From: Micrococcaceae bacterium UBA6021
Lineage (GTDB): Bacteria; Actinomycetota; Actinomycetes; Actinomycetales; Micrococcaceae
Assembly (NCBI GenBank): GCA_002427975.1
Contig: DIZT01000106.1
Span: 19,658-30,232, forward strand
Length of the DNA stretch: 10,575 nt
Direction of reading: 5' to 3'
The position numbers and the translations under genes were made by a program. The notes below the pieces were generated by a model. The model saw only the letters and a program-made list of their open reading frames with translations, was not told where the DNA came from and did not search any database. Within the stretch, counting starts at the first letter, position 1. The number at the start of each line of letters is the position of its first letter. Shown here piece by piece: positions 5,440-10,575 of the stretch.

Positions 5440-6471
5440 TTACGAGCCGACCGGGGAAAGGGCGCCAACGAGGCCGAACAAGTTCTTCGGGTCCTCCGGG
5501 CTGGCCACGAGGTCGATCTCCACGAAGAATTCGGTGCCGTCGACGGCGTCACGCACGTACCGCAGGGCCGAGAAGTCCTCAATGGCAAAGCCGACGGAGT
5601 CGAAGATGGTGATCTGTGCATCGGCGGTTCGTCCGGGTGCCTTGCCAGTCAGGACCTGCCAAAACTCCGTTACGCCAAAATCGGCCGGCATGTGCTGGAT
5701 CTCCCCTTCGATGCGGGTTTGGGGGGCGTACTCGACGAATACGTCGCCGAGGACGAGGATCGCCGGTTCAAGCTCGGTCTTCCCGGGGCAGTCGCCGCCG
5801 ATGGCGTTGATGTGGACGCCCGGTTCAATCAGATCCGACGTGAGGACGGTGGCGTTGGCCTTGTCCGCGGTGCACGTGGTGATGACATCGGCCCCGCGCA
5901 CGGCATCCGCCGCGGACGTGGCGATCGTGATGTCGAAGCCCAGCGGCGCCATGTTTGCAACAAACTTCCTGAGCGCGGCGGGGTCCGTGTCCCATACCCG
6001 GAGCGTGGAAATACCCAGGGCGCTGCGGAACGCGAGGGCCTGGAACTCGGACTGGCTTCCGCTGCCGATCATCGCCATGACGCGCGAGTCGGCACGGGCA
6101 AGCTTTTTCGCCACCATGCCGGACGTCGCCGCGGTCCGCAGCGCAGTCAGCACCGTCATCTCGGTAAGGAACGTGGGGTAGCCGTTGTGGACGTCGGCCA
6201 GGACGCCAAACGCCGTCACGGTCTGGAACCCCCGCGCGGGGTTGGACGGGTGCCCGTTGACGTACTTGAAACCATAGGTCTCGTGGTCGCTCGTGGGCAT
6301 GAGCTCTATGACGCCGAACGGCGTGTGGCTGGCGACCCGGGGAGTCTTATCGAACGATTCCCAGCGCCGGAAGTCATCCTCGAGGTACTGGATCATGCCG
6401 GAAATGATGTTCTCCGGCCCGCGTCCTGCAGCCCAGCGCACCATGTTGTGAACATCTACAAAGCGCGTCAT
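5440..6471 (-). CDS. ocd: Ornithine cyclodeaminase
   Basis: This cytosolic NAD-dependent enzyme of 343 residues converts L-ornithine to L-proline plus ammonia. It follows the Pseudomonas putida type closely. FKYVNGHP has Lys69, ALRTAATSG has Arg112, and NAIGGDCPGKTELE has Asp227, equivalents of the substrate-binding and catalytic residues known in that enzyme. The dinucleotide motif is MIGSGSQSEFQALAF (134-148) and the C-terminal IFDSVGFAIEDF is typical. Start ATG 6471 has AGGGGG (6482-6477) about five bases upstream. It is first in an operon with ctlX, so citrulline would go to ornithine and then proline. The 162-base gap after lrp contains its own candidate promoter, identical in its hexamers to that of the ABC operon. 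A related mu-crystallin-type or other cyclodeaminase specificity is possible but less likely. Confidence 0.93.
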   Translation of the reverse strand: MTRFVDVHNMVRWAAGRGPENIISGMIQYLEDDFRRWESFDKTPRVASHTPFGVIELMPTSDHETYGFKYVNGHPSNPARGFQTVTAFGVLADVHNGYPTFLTEMTVLTALRTAATSGMVAKKLARADSRVMAMIGSGSQSEFQALAFRSALGISTLRVWDTDPAALRKFVANMAPLGFDITIATSAADAVRGADVITTCTADKANATVLTSDLIEPGVHINAIGGDCPGKTELEPAILVLGDVFVEYAPQTRIEGEIQHMPADFGVTEFWQVLTGKAPGRTADAQITIFDSVGFAIEDFSALRYVRDAVDGTEFFVEIDLVASPEDPKNLFGLVGALSPVGS

Positions 6472-6510
6472 CTGCGCCCCCTAATTCTCTAGTCAACAAT
6501 TGATGCCATA

Positions 6511-6548
6511 ACTCTAAGGTTCGGCGATATGCAGGCTCAATTGCCGAA
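6511..6548 (-). promoter_or_regulatory. Candidate ocd-ctlX promoter with inverted repeat
   Basis: Minus strand: TTGAGC (6540-6535), 18 bases, TAGAGT (6516-6511), placing transcription start near 6504 and leaving about 33 bases of leader before ATG 6471. Both hexamers, the spacing and 11 of 18 spacer bases recur upstream of the transporter operon (7133-7162). An inverted repeat, TTCGGC-N17-GCCGAA (6520-6548), overlies it and may be a regulator site. Each hexamer is only 4/6 to consensus, so activation (for example by the Lrp-like protein) would make sense. Confidence 0.5.
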
Positions 6549-6633
6549 TAGCAAGCTTTTTGTTGAAATATCTACCATAATGACGATTAGTTTTGCGCAA
6601 TTGTGTACGTTGAGGCCTCTGGATCCCGGGTCC

Positions 6634-7080
6634 TTAGCGCAGCACGGAGCTAAGCAGGAGGCTCGTCTCGCTGTTGACGATGCCGTCGACCCCCCGGATC
6701 CGCCCCAGGACCTGGTCGAAGTCGGTGAGGCTCTCGGTGCGGAGCTCGGCGACGAGGTCCCAGCCGCCGTTGGTGGTGTGCAGCGCCGTGATTTCCGGAA
6801 AGCCCCTGAGCTGGCGGATGACCCTGTCCGTCGTCCTGCCCTCCACGGCGATCAGGGCAACGGCATGAATCGCCAAGGGATCGAGCTCGTCCCGCACCCG
6901 GACGGTGAAGCCAACGATGGTCCCCGATGCCACCAGCCGCTCCAGCCGGCTGTTGACGGTGGCCCGGGCGACATCGAGCCTGCGGGCCAGGCTGGCCACC
7001 GAGGCCCTGCCGTCCTCACGGAGGGCGGAAAGGAGCCGGCGGTCAAGGTCAGTGAGGGCAGCCATCGTCATAATGTACAT
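6634..7080 (-). CDS. Lrp/AsnC-family transcriptional regulator
   Basis: This 148-residue protein has the standard Lrp layout. It has an N-terminal winged helix-turn-helix (LTDLDRRLLSALREDGRASV, then SLARRLDVARATVNSRLERL), a short hinge, and a C-terminal RAM effector-binding domain with IHAVALIAVEGR, VIRQLRGFPEITALHTTNGGWDLVAELRTE and a closing MxxSET-like IVNSETSLLLS segment. Such regulators bind amino acids and control their uptake or breakdown. It lies between the divergent ABC importer and ocd-ctlX and is the obvious local regulator; arginine, ornithine or citrulline is the likely effector (inference). Start candidates are ATG 7080, 7071 and 7065; none has a good ribosome site, so the first residues are uncertain. 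The stop is at 6634. Confidence 0.92.
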   Translation of the reverse strand: MYIMTMAALTDLDRRLLSALREDGRASVASLARRLDVARATVNSRLERLVASGTIVGFTVRVRDELDPLAIHAVALIAVEGRTTDRVIRQLRGFPEITALHTTNGGWDLVAELRTESLTDFDQVLGRIRGVDGIVNSETSLLLSSVLR

Positions 7081-7097
7081 GAAGGCTCGTTATTTTG

Positions 7098-7120
7098 CCA
7101 CTTTTTTCAATGAAAAGTGG
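7098..7120. promoter_or_regulatory. 23-bp inverted repeat, candidate operator
   Basis: CCACTTTT-N7-AAAAGTGG has perfect 8-base arms. It lies between the divergent lrp and transporter genes, 18 bases upstream of the lrp start and just upstream of the TTGAGC hexamer of the ABC promoter. That is a good place for autoregulation and for control of the operon by the Lrp-like protein. It is AT-rich in an otherwise GC-rich genome. With no T-run on a coding side it is not a terminator. Confidence 0.55.
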
Positions 7121-7132
7121 ATTTTTTGGATA

Positions 7133-7162
7133 TTGAGCATGCACATCATCCAGCCATAGAGT
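7133..7162 (+). promoter_or_regulatory. Candidate ABC-operon promoter, twin of the ocd promoter
   Basis: TTGAGC (7133-7138), 18 bases, TAGAGT (7157-7162). Transcription would start near 7169, leaving about 64 bases of leader before ATG 7233. The match to the ocd-ctlX element (6540-6511, opposite strand) is 23 of 30 positions, including TGCA and ATC in the spacer. The conserved spacer suggests a regulator site rather than only RNA polymerase contacts. Confidence 0.5.
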
Positions 7163-7232
7163 GTTTAGCGGTGATGCAGGACACAAGAAAGCTGCCGCCA
7201 TTCCGCTCTCACCTCATTCAAAGGTTTATAAG

Positions 7233-8159
7233 ATGCTGTCTTCCTCCATGCCTGCGCTCAGGCTCGCCGCTGTTGTCGCAGCCGCCGCGCTGGCCCTCAC
7301 CGGTTGCACCAATGCCTCGCAAAACACCACAGGCTCCCCAACGGGGCCCACGGGTTTCGATCCCTCGGCCATCCAGAAGGACGAGGCACTCACCGCTTTG
7401 ATTTCCCCTGCTTTGAAGGCCAAAGGCGTCCTGACGGTCGGCTCCGACACGTCATACGCCCCGGCCGAGTTCCTGGGTGCCGACGGCCAGACGCCGCAGG
7501 GCTACGACGTCGACATCGCCAGAGCGATCGGTGCCACCCTGGGCCTGAGCACCAAGGTTGAGACGGCGGAATTCACCGGCATCCTCCCGGCCCTTGGCCC
7601 CAAGTACGATCTCGGGATCTCCTCGTTCACCATTAACCCCGAGCGCGCCCAGACCGTGAATTTTGTCAGCTACTTCAATGCAGGCGTGCTGTGGGCTGTG
7701 GCCAAGGGCAACCCGAAGAACTTCGCTGTGGAGGATATCTGCGGCAAGAAGGTGGGAGTCCAGACCGGCACCGTAGAGGAGGATCCTGATGTGTCCGTCC
7801 GCTCCCGGAAGTGCGTCGCCGAAGGCAAGCCCGCCATCGACATCGTCACTCTGAAAAACCAGACCGACGTCACCACGCGCCTGGTAAACGGCAGCATCGA
7901 CGCCATGGCGGCAGACTCTCCGGTCATCGGTTACGCCCTGTCGCAGACCGGCGACAAACTCCAGACGCTGGGCGACGTCTACGACGCCGCACCGCAGGGA
8001 ATCGCCATTGCGAAGTCGGACACGGCGTTGTCCGAACTCGTCGGCAAGGTCATGAACAAGCTCATCAGCGATGGCACCTACGGGAAGATTCTGGACAAAT
8101 GGAACAACTCCAAGGGCGCCGTTACCAAGTCTGAAGTGAACCCGGTGGTGGGCAGTTGA
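7233..8159 (+). CDS. Polar amino-acid ABC transporter substrate-binding lipoprotein
   Basis: This 308-residue solute-binding protein (SBP_bac_3 type) captures an amino acid outside the membrane and delivers it to the permease. A lipoprotein signal is clear: basic start, hydrophobic LAAVVAAAALAL, lipobox LTGC with Cys25, then a Ser/Thr/Gly/Pro linker. Domain features are GVLTVGSDTSYAPAEFLGADG, GYDVDIARAIGATLGL, KYDLGISSFTINPERAQTVNFVSY and KKVGVQTGTVEED, all typical of the glutamine/arginine/ornithine-binding group. I chose ATG 7233, after AAAGG (about 8 bases upstream), because a start at 7161 would lie inside the promoter. It is the first gene of a three-gene operon; its TGA overlaps the TTG of the permease. 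Neighbouring ocd and ctlX suggest ornithine, citrulline or arginine as ligand. Confidence 0.92.
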   Translation: MLSSSMPALRLAAVVAAAALALTGCTNASQNTTGSPTGPTGFDPSAIQKDEALTALISPALKAKGVLTVGSDTSYAPAEFLGADGQTPQGYDVDIARAIGATLGLSTKVETAEFTGILPALGPKYDLGISSFTINPERAQTVNFVSYFNAGVLWAVAKGNPKNFAVEDICGKKVGVQTGTVEEDPDVSVRSRKCVAEGKPAIDIVTLKNQTDVTTRLVNGSIDAMAADSPVIGYALSQTGDKLQTLGDVYDAAPQGIAIAKSDTALSELVGKVMNKLISDGTYGKILDKWNNSKGAVTKSEVNPVVGS

Positions 8160-9139
8160 GCACCCTAACGCAGGACGAGCCCACAACCCTCCAGCGCGGG
8201 CTTCGACGCCAGGCGCCGGAACTCATCAACGCTGTTCCTGTCCGGCACCCTGGCCGATGGGCCGCAGGCACTATCATCCTGGTCTTCGCCGCCATCATGG
8301 CCCAGAGCGTATTCACCAACACCAACTTCCGCTGGGAGACGGTGGGGAAATACCTCCTGGACGTTTTGGTGGTCCAAGGCATCGGCTGGACGCTCCTCCT
8401 CACAGTGCTCTCGATGGTCATCGCCATTGTGCTGGCGGTGCTGCTCGCCTTCATGCGCCAATCCGACAACCCGCTGTTCCGGGGCGTGAGCTGGACCTGG
8501 GTCTGGTTCTTCCGGGGAACCCCGGTCTATACCCAGCTCGTCTTCTGGGGCCTGATTTCGGTGCTCTATCCCAAGATCGCCGTGGGCGTTCCGTTCGGGC
8601 CCGAGCTGCTCAGCTTCAGCACACAGGATGTCATCACCGCCTTCGTGGCGGCGGTCTTGGGCCTGGGGTTGAACGAATCCGCGTACCTTGCCGAGATCTT
8701 CAGGGCGGGCCTGAAGTCAGTCGACCCGGGCCAGATGGAAGCCGCCGAGGCCCTCGGCATGCGCAAGTCCAAGATCATGCGGCGCATCATCCTGCCTCAG
8801 GCCATGCGTGTGATAGTTCCTCCGACAGGCAATGAAACAATCGGAATGCTCAAGACCACCTCGCTCGTCCTGGCGGTCCCTTTCACCCTGGATCTCACGT
8901 TCGCCACCAACGGGATCGCCAACCGGACCTACCTGCCCATCCCGCTGCTGATCGTCGCGGCGCTCTGGTACCTCGTGATCACCAGCGTCCTCATGGTGGG
9001 CCAGTTCCATATCGAACGCCACTTCGGCAAGGGCGTGGACAACGTCGTTCCGGCGCCGGTCAAACCCTCACAAGCCCCCGTCGGTGCCCTCGCCACCCCG
9101 GCACCCCACGCCCCGAGTAAAGAGGATGAACTTCTGTGA
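8156..9139 (+). CDS. Amino-acid ABC transporter permease (HisM/GlnP family)
   Basis: This integral membrane subunit has 327 residues. The family signature is present: [14 protein letters not shown] (115-128), [25 protein letters not shown] (169-193), and the EAA loop that contacts the ATPase, [20 protein letters not shown] (195-214), followed by [20 protein letters not shown]. Hydrophobic segments lie at about 36-52, 69-100, 123-137, 158-172 and 252-278. It is longer than the usual 220-240 residues, because of a 35-residue cytoplasmic N-terminus and a Pro/Ala-rich tail of about 35 residues after the last helix. Because this permease is the only one in the operon it would act as a homodimer. 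TTG at 8156 overlaps the binding-protein stop by four bases, and its own stop overlaps the ATPase GTG, indicating translational coupling. Confidence 0.93.
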   Translation: MSTLTQDEPTTLQRGLRRQAPELINAVPVRHPGRWAAGTIILVFAAIMAQSVFTNTNFRWETVGKYLLDVLVVQGIGWTLLLTVLSMVIAIVLAVLLAFMRQSDNPLFRGVSWTWVWFFRGTPVYTQLVFWGLISVLYPKIAVGVPFGPELLSFSTQDVITAFVAAVLGLGLNESAYLAEIFRAGLKSVDPGQMEAAEALGMRKSKIMRRIILPQAMRVIVPPTGNETIGMLKTTSLVLAVPFTLDLTFATNGIANRTYLPIPLLIVAALWYLVITSVLMVGQFHIERHFGKGVDNVVPAPVKPSQAPVGALATPAPHAPSKEDELL

Positions 9140-9924
9140 GCATCGCCAGTAACGTCGTGACGAACGAGGCCCTCGTCCAAATTGACGGAGTCCACAAGTA
9201 CTTCGGAGAGCACCATGTGCTCCGCGGCATTGACATGACGGTCCGGCAGGGTGAGGTTTCAGTGCTGATCGGGCCATCCGGGTCCGGGAAGTCCACGCTG
9301 CTGCGCTGCGTCAACATGCTTGAGACCATCAGCGCCGGCCGTATCCGCGTCAGCGATGACCTAATCGGCTTCCGCGAACGGCACGGGCGCCTCCATGACC
9401 TCACCACCAAGGAGATTGCAGCGCAGCGGCGGGACATCGGCATGGTGTTCCAGAAGTTCAACCTCTTCGCCCACCGAACCGCGCTGCAGAACATCATCGA
9501 GGCACCCACTCAGGTCAAAGGCCAGTCCAAGGCGAAAGCCCGGACGAGGGCCATGGAACTGCTGGACAGAGTCGGCCTGGCCAACCATGCCAATCACTAT
9601 CCCGTCCAGCTCTCCGGTGGCCAGCAGCAGCGCGTGGCCATAGCACGCGCATTGGCCATGGATCCGGAACTGATGCTTTTCGACGAGCCCACCTCCGCCC
9701 TCGACCCCGAATTGGTTGGTGATGTCCTCAACGTGATGAAGGATCTGGCCAAGTCCGGCATGACCATGATCGTCGTGACCCATGAGATCGGCTTCGCCCG
9801 CGAGGTAGGTGACACATTGACCTTCATGGACGGCGGCGTCGTCATCGAAAGCGGCGACCCGCGCCAGATGATCGCTGGCCCCCAGCACGCCCGGACGCAG
9901 GAGTTCCTTTCAAAGGTCCTCTGA
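9136..9924 (+). CDS. Amino-acid ABC transporter ATPase (GlnQ/HisP type)
   Basis: This 262-residue cytosolic ATPase powers the importer. All motifs are present: Walker [10 protein letters not shown] (46-54), Q-loop [13 protein letters not shown] (103-115), signature [15 protein letters not shown] (159-173), Walker [15 protein letters not shown] (179-192), and the H-loop histidine in VVTHEIGF (His216). The RISVSDD-like insertion and the Leu-His-Asp-Leu stretch before the Q-loop are normal for the polar amino-acid class. Start GTG 9136 overlaps the permease stop (GTGA). It is the last gene of the operon, followed nine bases later by a strong hairpin. The gene is complete and without lesions. Confidence 0.95.
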   Translation: MSIASNVVTNEALVQIDGVHKYFGEHHVLRGIDMTVRQGEVSVLIGPSGSGKSTLLRCVNMLETISAGRIRVSDDLIGFRERHGRLHDLTTKEIAAQRRDIGMVFQKFNLFAHRTALQNIIEAPTQVKGQSKAKARTRAMELLDRVGLANHANHYPVQLSGGQQQRVAIARALAMDPELMLFDEPTSALDPELVGDVLNVMKDLAKSGMTMIVVTHEIGFAREVGDTLTFMDGGVVIESGDPRQMIAGPQHARTQEFLSKVL

Positions 9925-9932
9925 CAATCCGA

Positions 9933-9957
9933 GCCTCCCGCCGCAACGGCGGGAGGC
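9933..9957 (+). terminator. Terminator-like hairpin after the ABC operon
   Basis: GCCTCCCGCCG (9933-9943), a CAA loop, and CGGCGGGAGGC (9947-9957) form a perfect 11-bp GC stem eight bases after the ATPase stop. There is no T-run (ATCGTGAAG follows), as is common for actinobacterial terminators. The 120 bases up to the next gene hold only a small hairpin, ACGGCA-CTCT-TGCCGT (10021-10036). Confidence 0.6.
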
Positions 9958-10079
9958 ATCGTGAAGCACAGGCTGGCCGGAGACGACGGTCGGCATTCCT
10001 ACCGCCTAATACAAGCCACTACGGCACTCTTGCCGTCGGCCCTGGCCAGCGAACCGCTACCCCGATTCTCGCTTGACGA

Positions 10080-10366
10080 TTACGGGGCGGTCATTCCGGA
10101 CGCGGCCGACTGGTCGAAGTGTGCGCAAGCCGGGTTCGAGGGCATGAGGGTGAAGAGGAGAAGGAAGATCCAGCCGACGGCGGGAATCAGCGCGAACAGG
10201 AAGAATATGCCGCTGACGAGCGCCCACCACCAGTACTCGCTGCGGCTGGCTCGGCCGGGGAAGGTCGCGGACTTCTGCCAGTATCGCTTGAACGCGGTCG
10301 TAAAGGTGGCACGTAGTACGGCGCCGACAGCGGCACCGGACCTCTTGTCGACGACTGATCGGTCAT
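10080..10366 (-). pseudogene. DUF805 membrane protein, frameshifted and internally deleted
   Basis: ATG 10366 follows GGGAGG at good spacing and gives MTDQSSTRGPVPLSAPYYVPP. A one-base loss near 10310 moves the rest to another frame: FTTAFKRYWQKSATFPGRASRSEYWWWALVSG, the hallmark N-terminal segment of DUF805 (small inner-membrane proteins of unknown role). It then jumps straight to FLFALIPAVGWIFLLLFTLMPSNPA, which is the last helix and tail of the family. The central helices and the usual RRLHDxGxSGW motif, roughly 50-60 residues, are missing, consistent with an in-frame internal deletion. The stop is at 10080. It could in principle make a two-helix protein from an internal start, but two independent lesions favour a pseudogene. 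Confidence 0.72.
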
Positions 10367-10441
10367 CTCGAATCCTCCCAATCGGGGAAAGACCACCTGA
10401 TCTCGCGGCGTCGGGGAAAATCTGCAAAGTCGGGAAAGTGT

Positions 10442-10575
10442 CTTCACAAGGACGATCACCGGGACTACAACCGCGACGGGGCCGCGTTCGACGTCGGTGA
10501 AACCTTCTCGGGTGTCGACTTTGCCACCGGCGTCAAAGCTGCCCAGGAGTTCAGCGGCCAGGTGCCCGACGGCGT
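10442..10575 (+). pseudogene. Aldo/keto reductase, 5'-truncated (runs off window end)
   Basis: From about 10445 the plus strand reads HKDDHRDYNRDGAAFDVGETFSG, then VDFATGVKAAQEFSGQVPDG, and is open to the window edge. This resembles the C-terminal third of NADPH-dependent aldo/keto reductases, where the DYNRDGxxFDVGETFSGV segment precedes the final helices. Upstream of His-Lys-Asp the same frame is Arg/Lys-rich and unlike the family, and no ribosome site or the catalytic Asp/Tyr/Lys/His barrel part is present, so the first 200 or so residues are missing. The break lies 75 bases from the DUF805 start. The 3' end cannot be judged because the window stops. Confidence 0.65.

Noticed and set aside
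4530..5612. 360-codon open frame on the plus strand
   Set aside because: It lies wholly antisense to ctlX and the end of ocd, has no domain motifs and is rich in His, Arg and Gly, as expected for the complement of GC-biased codons.
5433..5621. N-terminal extension of ctlX to 5621
   Set aside because: The added 63 residues are Ser/Arg/Pro-rich and lie inside the ocd coding sequence in another frame; CtlX-like sequence begins at ATG 5432.
5692..6492. 266-codon open frame on the plus strand
   Set aside because: It is antisense to ocd, which has full catalytic motifs; no ribosome site and no recognisable family.
7452..8186. 244-codon open frame on the minus strand
   Set aside because: It is antisense to the substrate-binding lipoprotein, which has a lipobox and family motifs.
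1..10575. CRISPR array, insertion sequence ends, transposase or integrase
   Set aside because: No regularly spaced repeats, no transposase or recombinase motifs (DDE, or the R-H-R-Y set) and no paired terminal repeats with target duplications were seen.

Overview
The window is GC-rich with strongly GC-biased third codon positions, and it looks chromosomal. Protein styles suggest a high-GC actinobacterium, most likely an Arthrobacter-like member of the Micrococcaceae. The features pointing that way are a leaderless antitoxin, an RelE/Phd-type pair, a cNMP-binding/thioredoxin-reductase fusion, DUF805, and a CtlX/ornithine cyclodeaminase pair. The genus is inferred; there is no rRNA or other marker gene.

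Layout. (1) Positions 1-990 hold almost no conventional genes. There is the C-terminal tail of one gene, a largely non-coding stretch with two identical 19-bp palindromes and a third related inverted repeat, a 20-bp sequence matching the 3' end of a tRNA next to a terminator (a candidate integration scar), and one small ORF with a very good Shine-Dalgarno. (2) Positions 995-1994 (minus strand) hold a wrecked Doc-type toxin beside an intact antitoxin-toxin pair whose promoter implies a leaderless mRNA. (3) Positions 2255-2719 hold an intact gene of unknown function. (4) Positions 2847-4481 are a graveyard: a cNMP-binding/thioredoxin-reductase-like fusion with a stop, two frameshifts and a missing C-terminal half; a DUF302 C-terminal piece; and a TDT-exporter fragment joined to the tail of a frameshifted MarR regulator. 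(5) Positions 4491-9957 are an intact, well-organised metabolic island. (6) Positions 10080-10575 return to debris: a DUF805 gene with a frameshift and internal deletion, and a 5'-truncated aldo/keto reductase.

How the intact island works (inference from families and layout). A polar-amino-acid ABC importer (lipoprotein, permease, ATPase; start/stop overlaps of 4 bp) is transcribed rightward. A Lrp/AsnC regulator is transcribed leftward from the same intergenic region, followed by ornithine cyclodeaminase (ocd) and a CtlX-type citrulline hydrolase. The chemistry chains together: citrulline is hydrolysed to ornithine, and ornithine is cyclised to proline with release of ammonia. The importer would supply citrulline, ornithine or arginine.

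The main regulatory observation is that the ocd-ctlX upstream region and the ABC-operon upstream region share the same 30-bp element: identical TTGAGC and TAGAGT hexamers, an identical 18-bp spacing, and 11 of 18 spacer bases alike. Together with a 23-bp perfect inverted repeat between lrp and the transporter, this suggests one regulon. The intact genes show no frameshifts over more than 5 kb, so the many lesions around them look like real gene decay rather than sequencing error.
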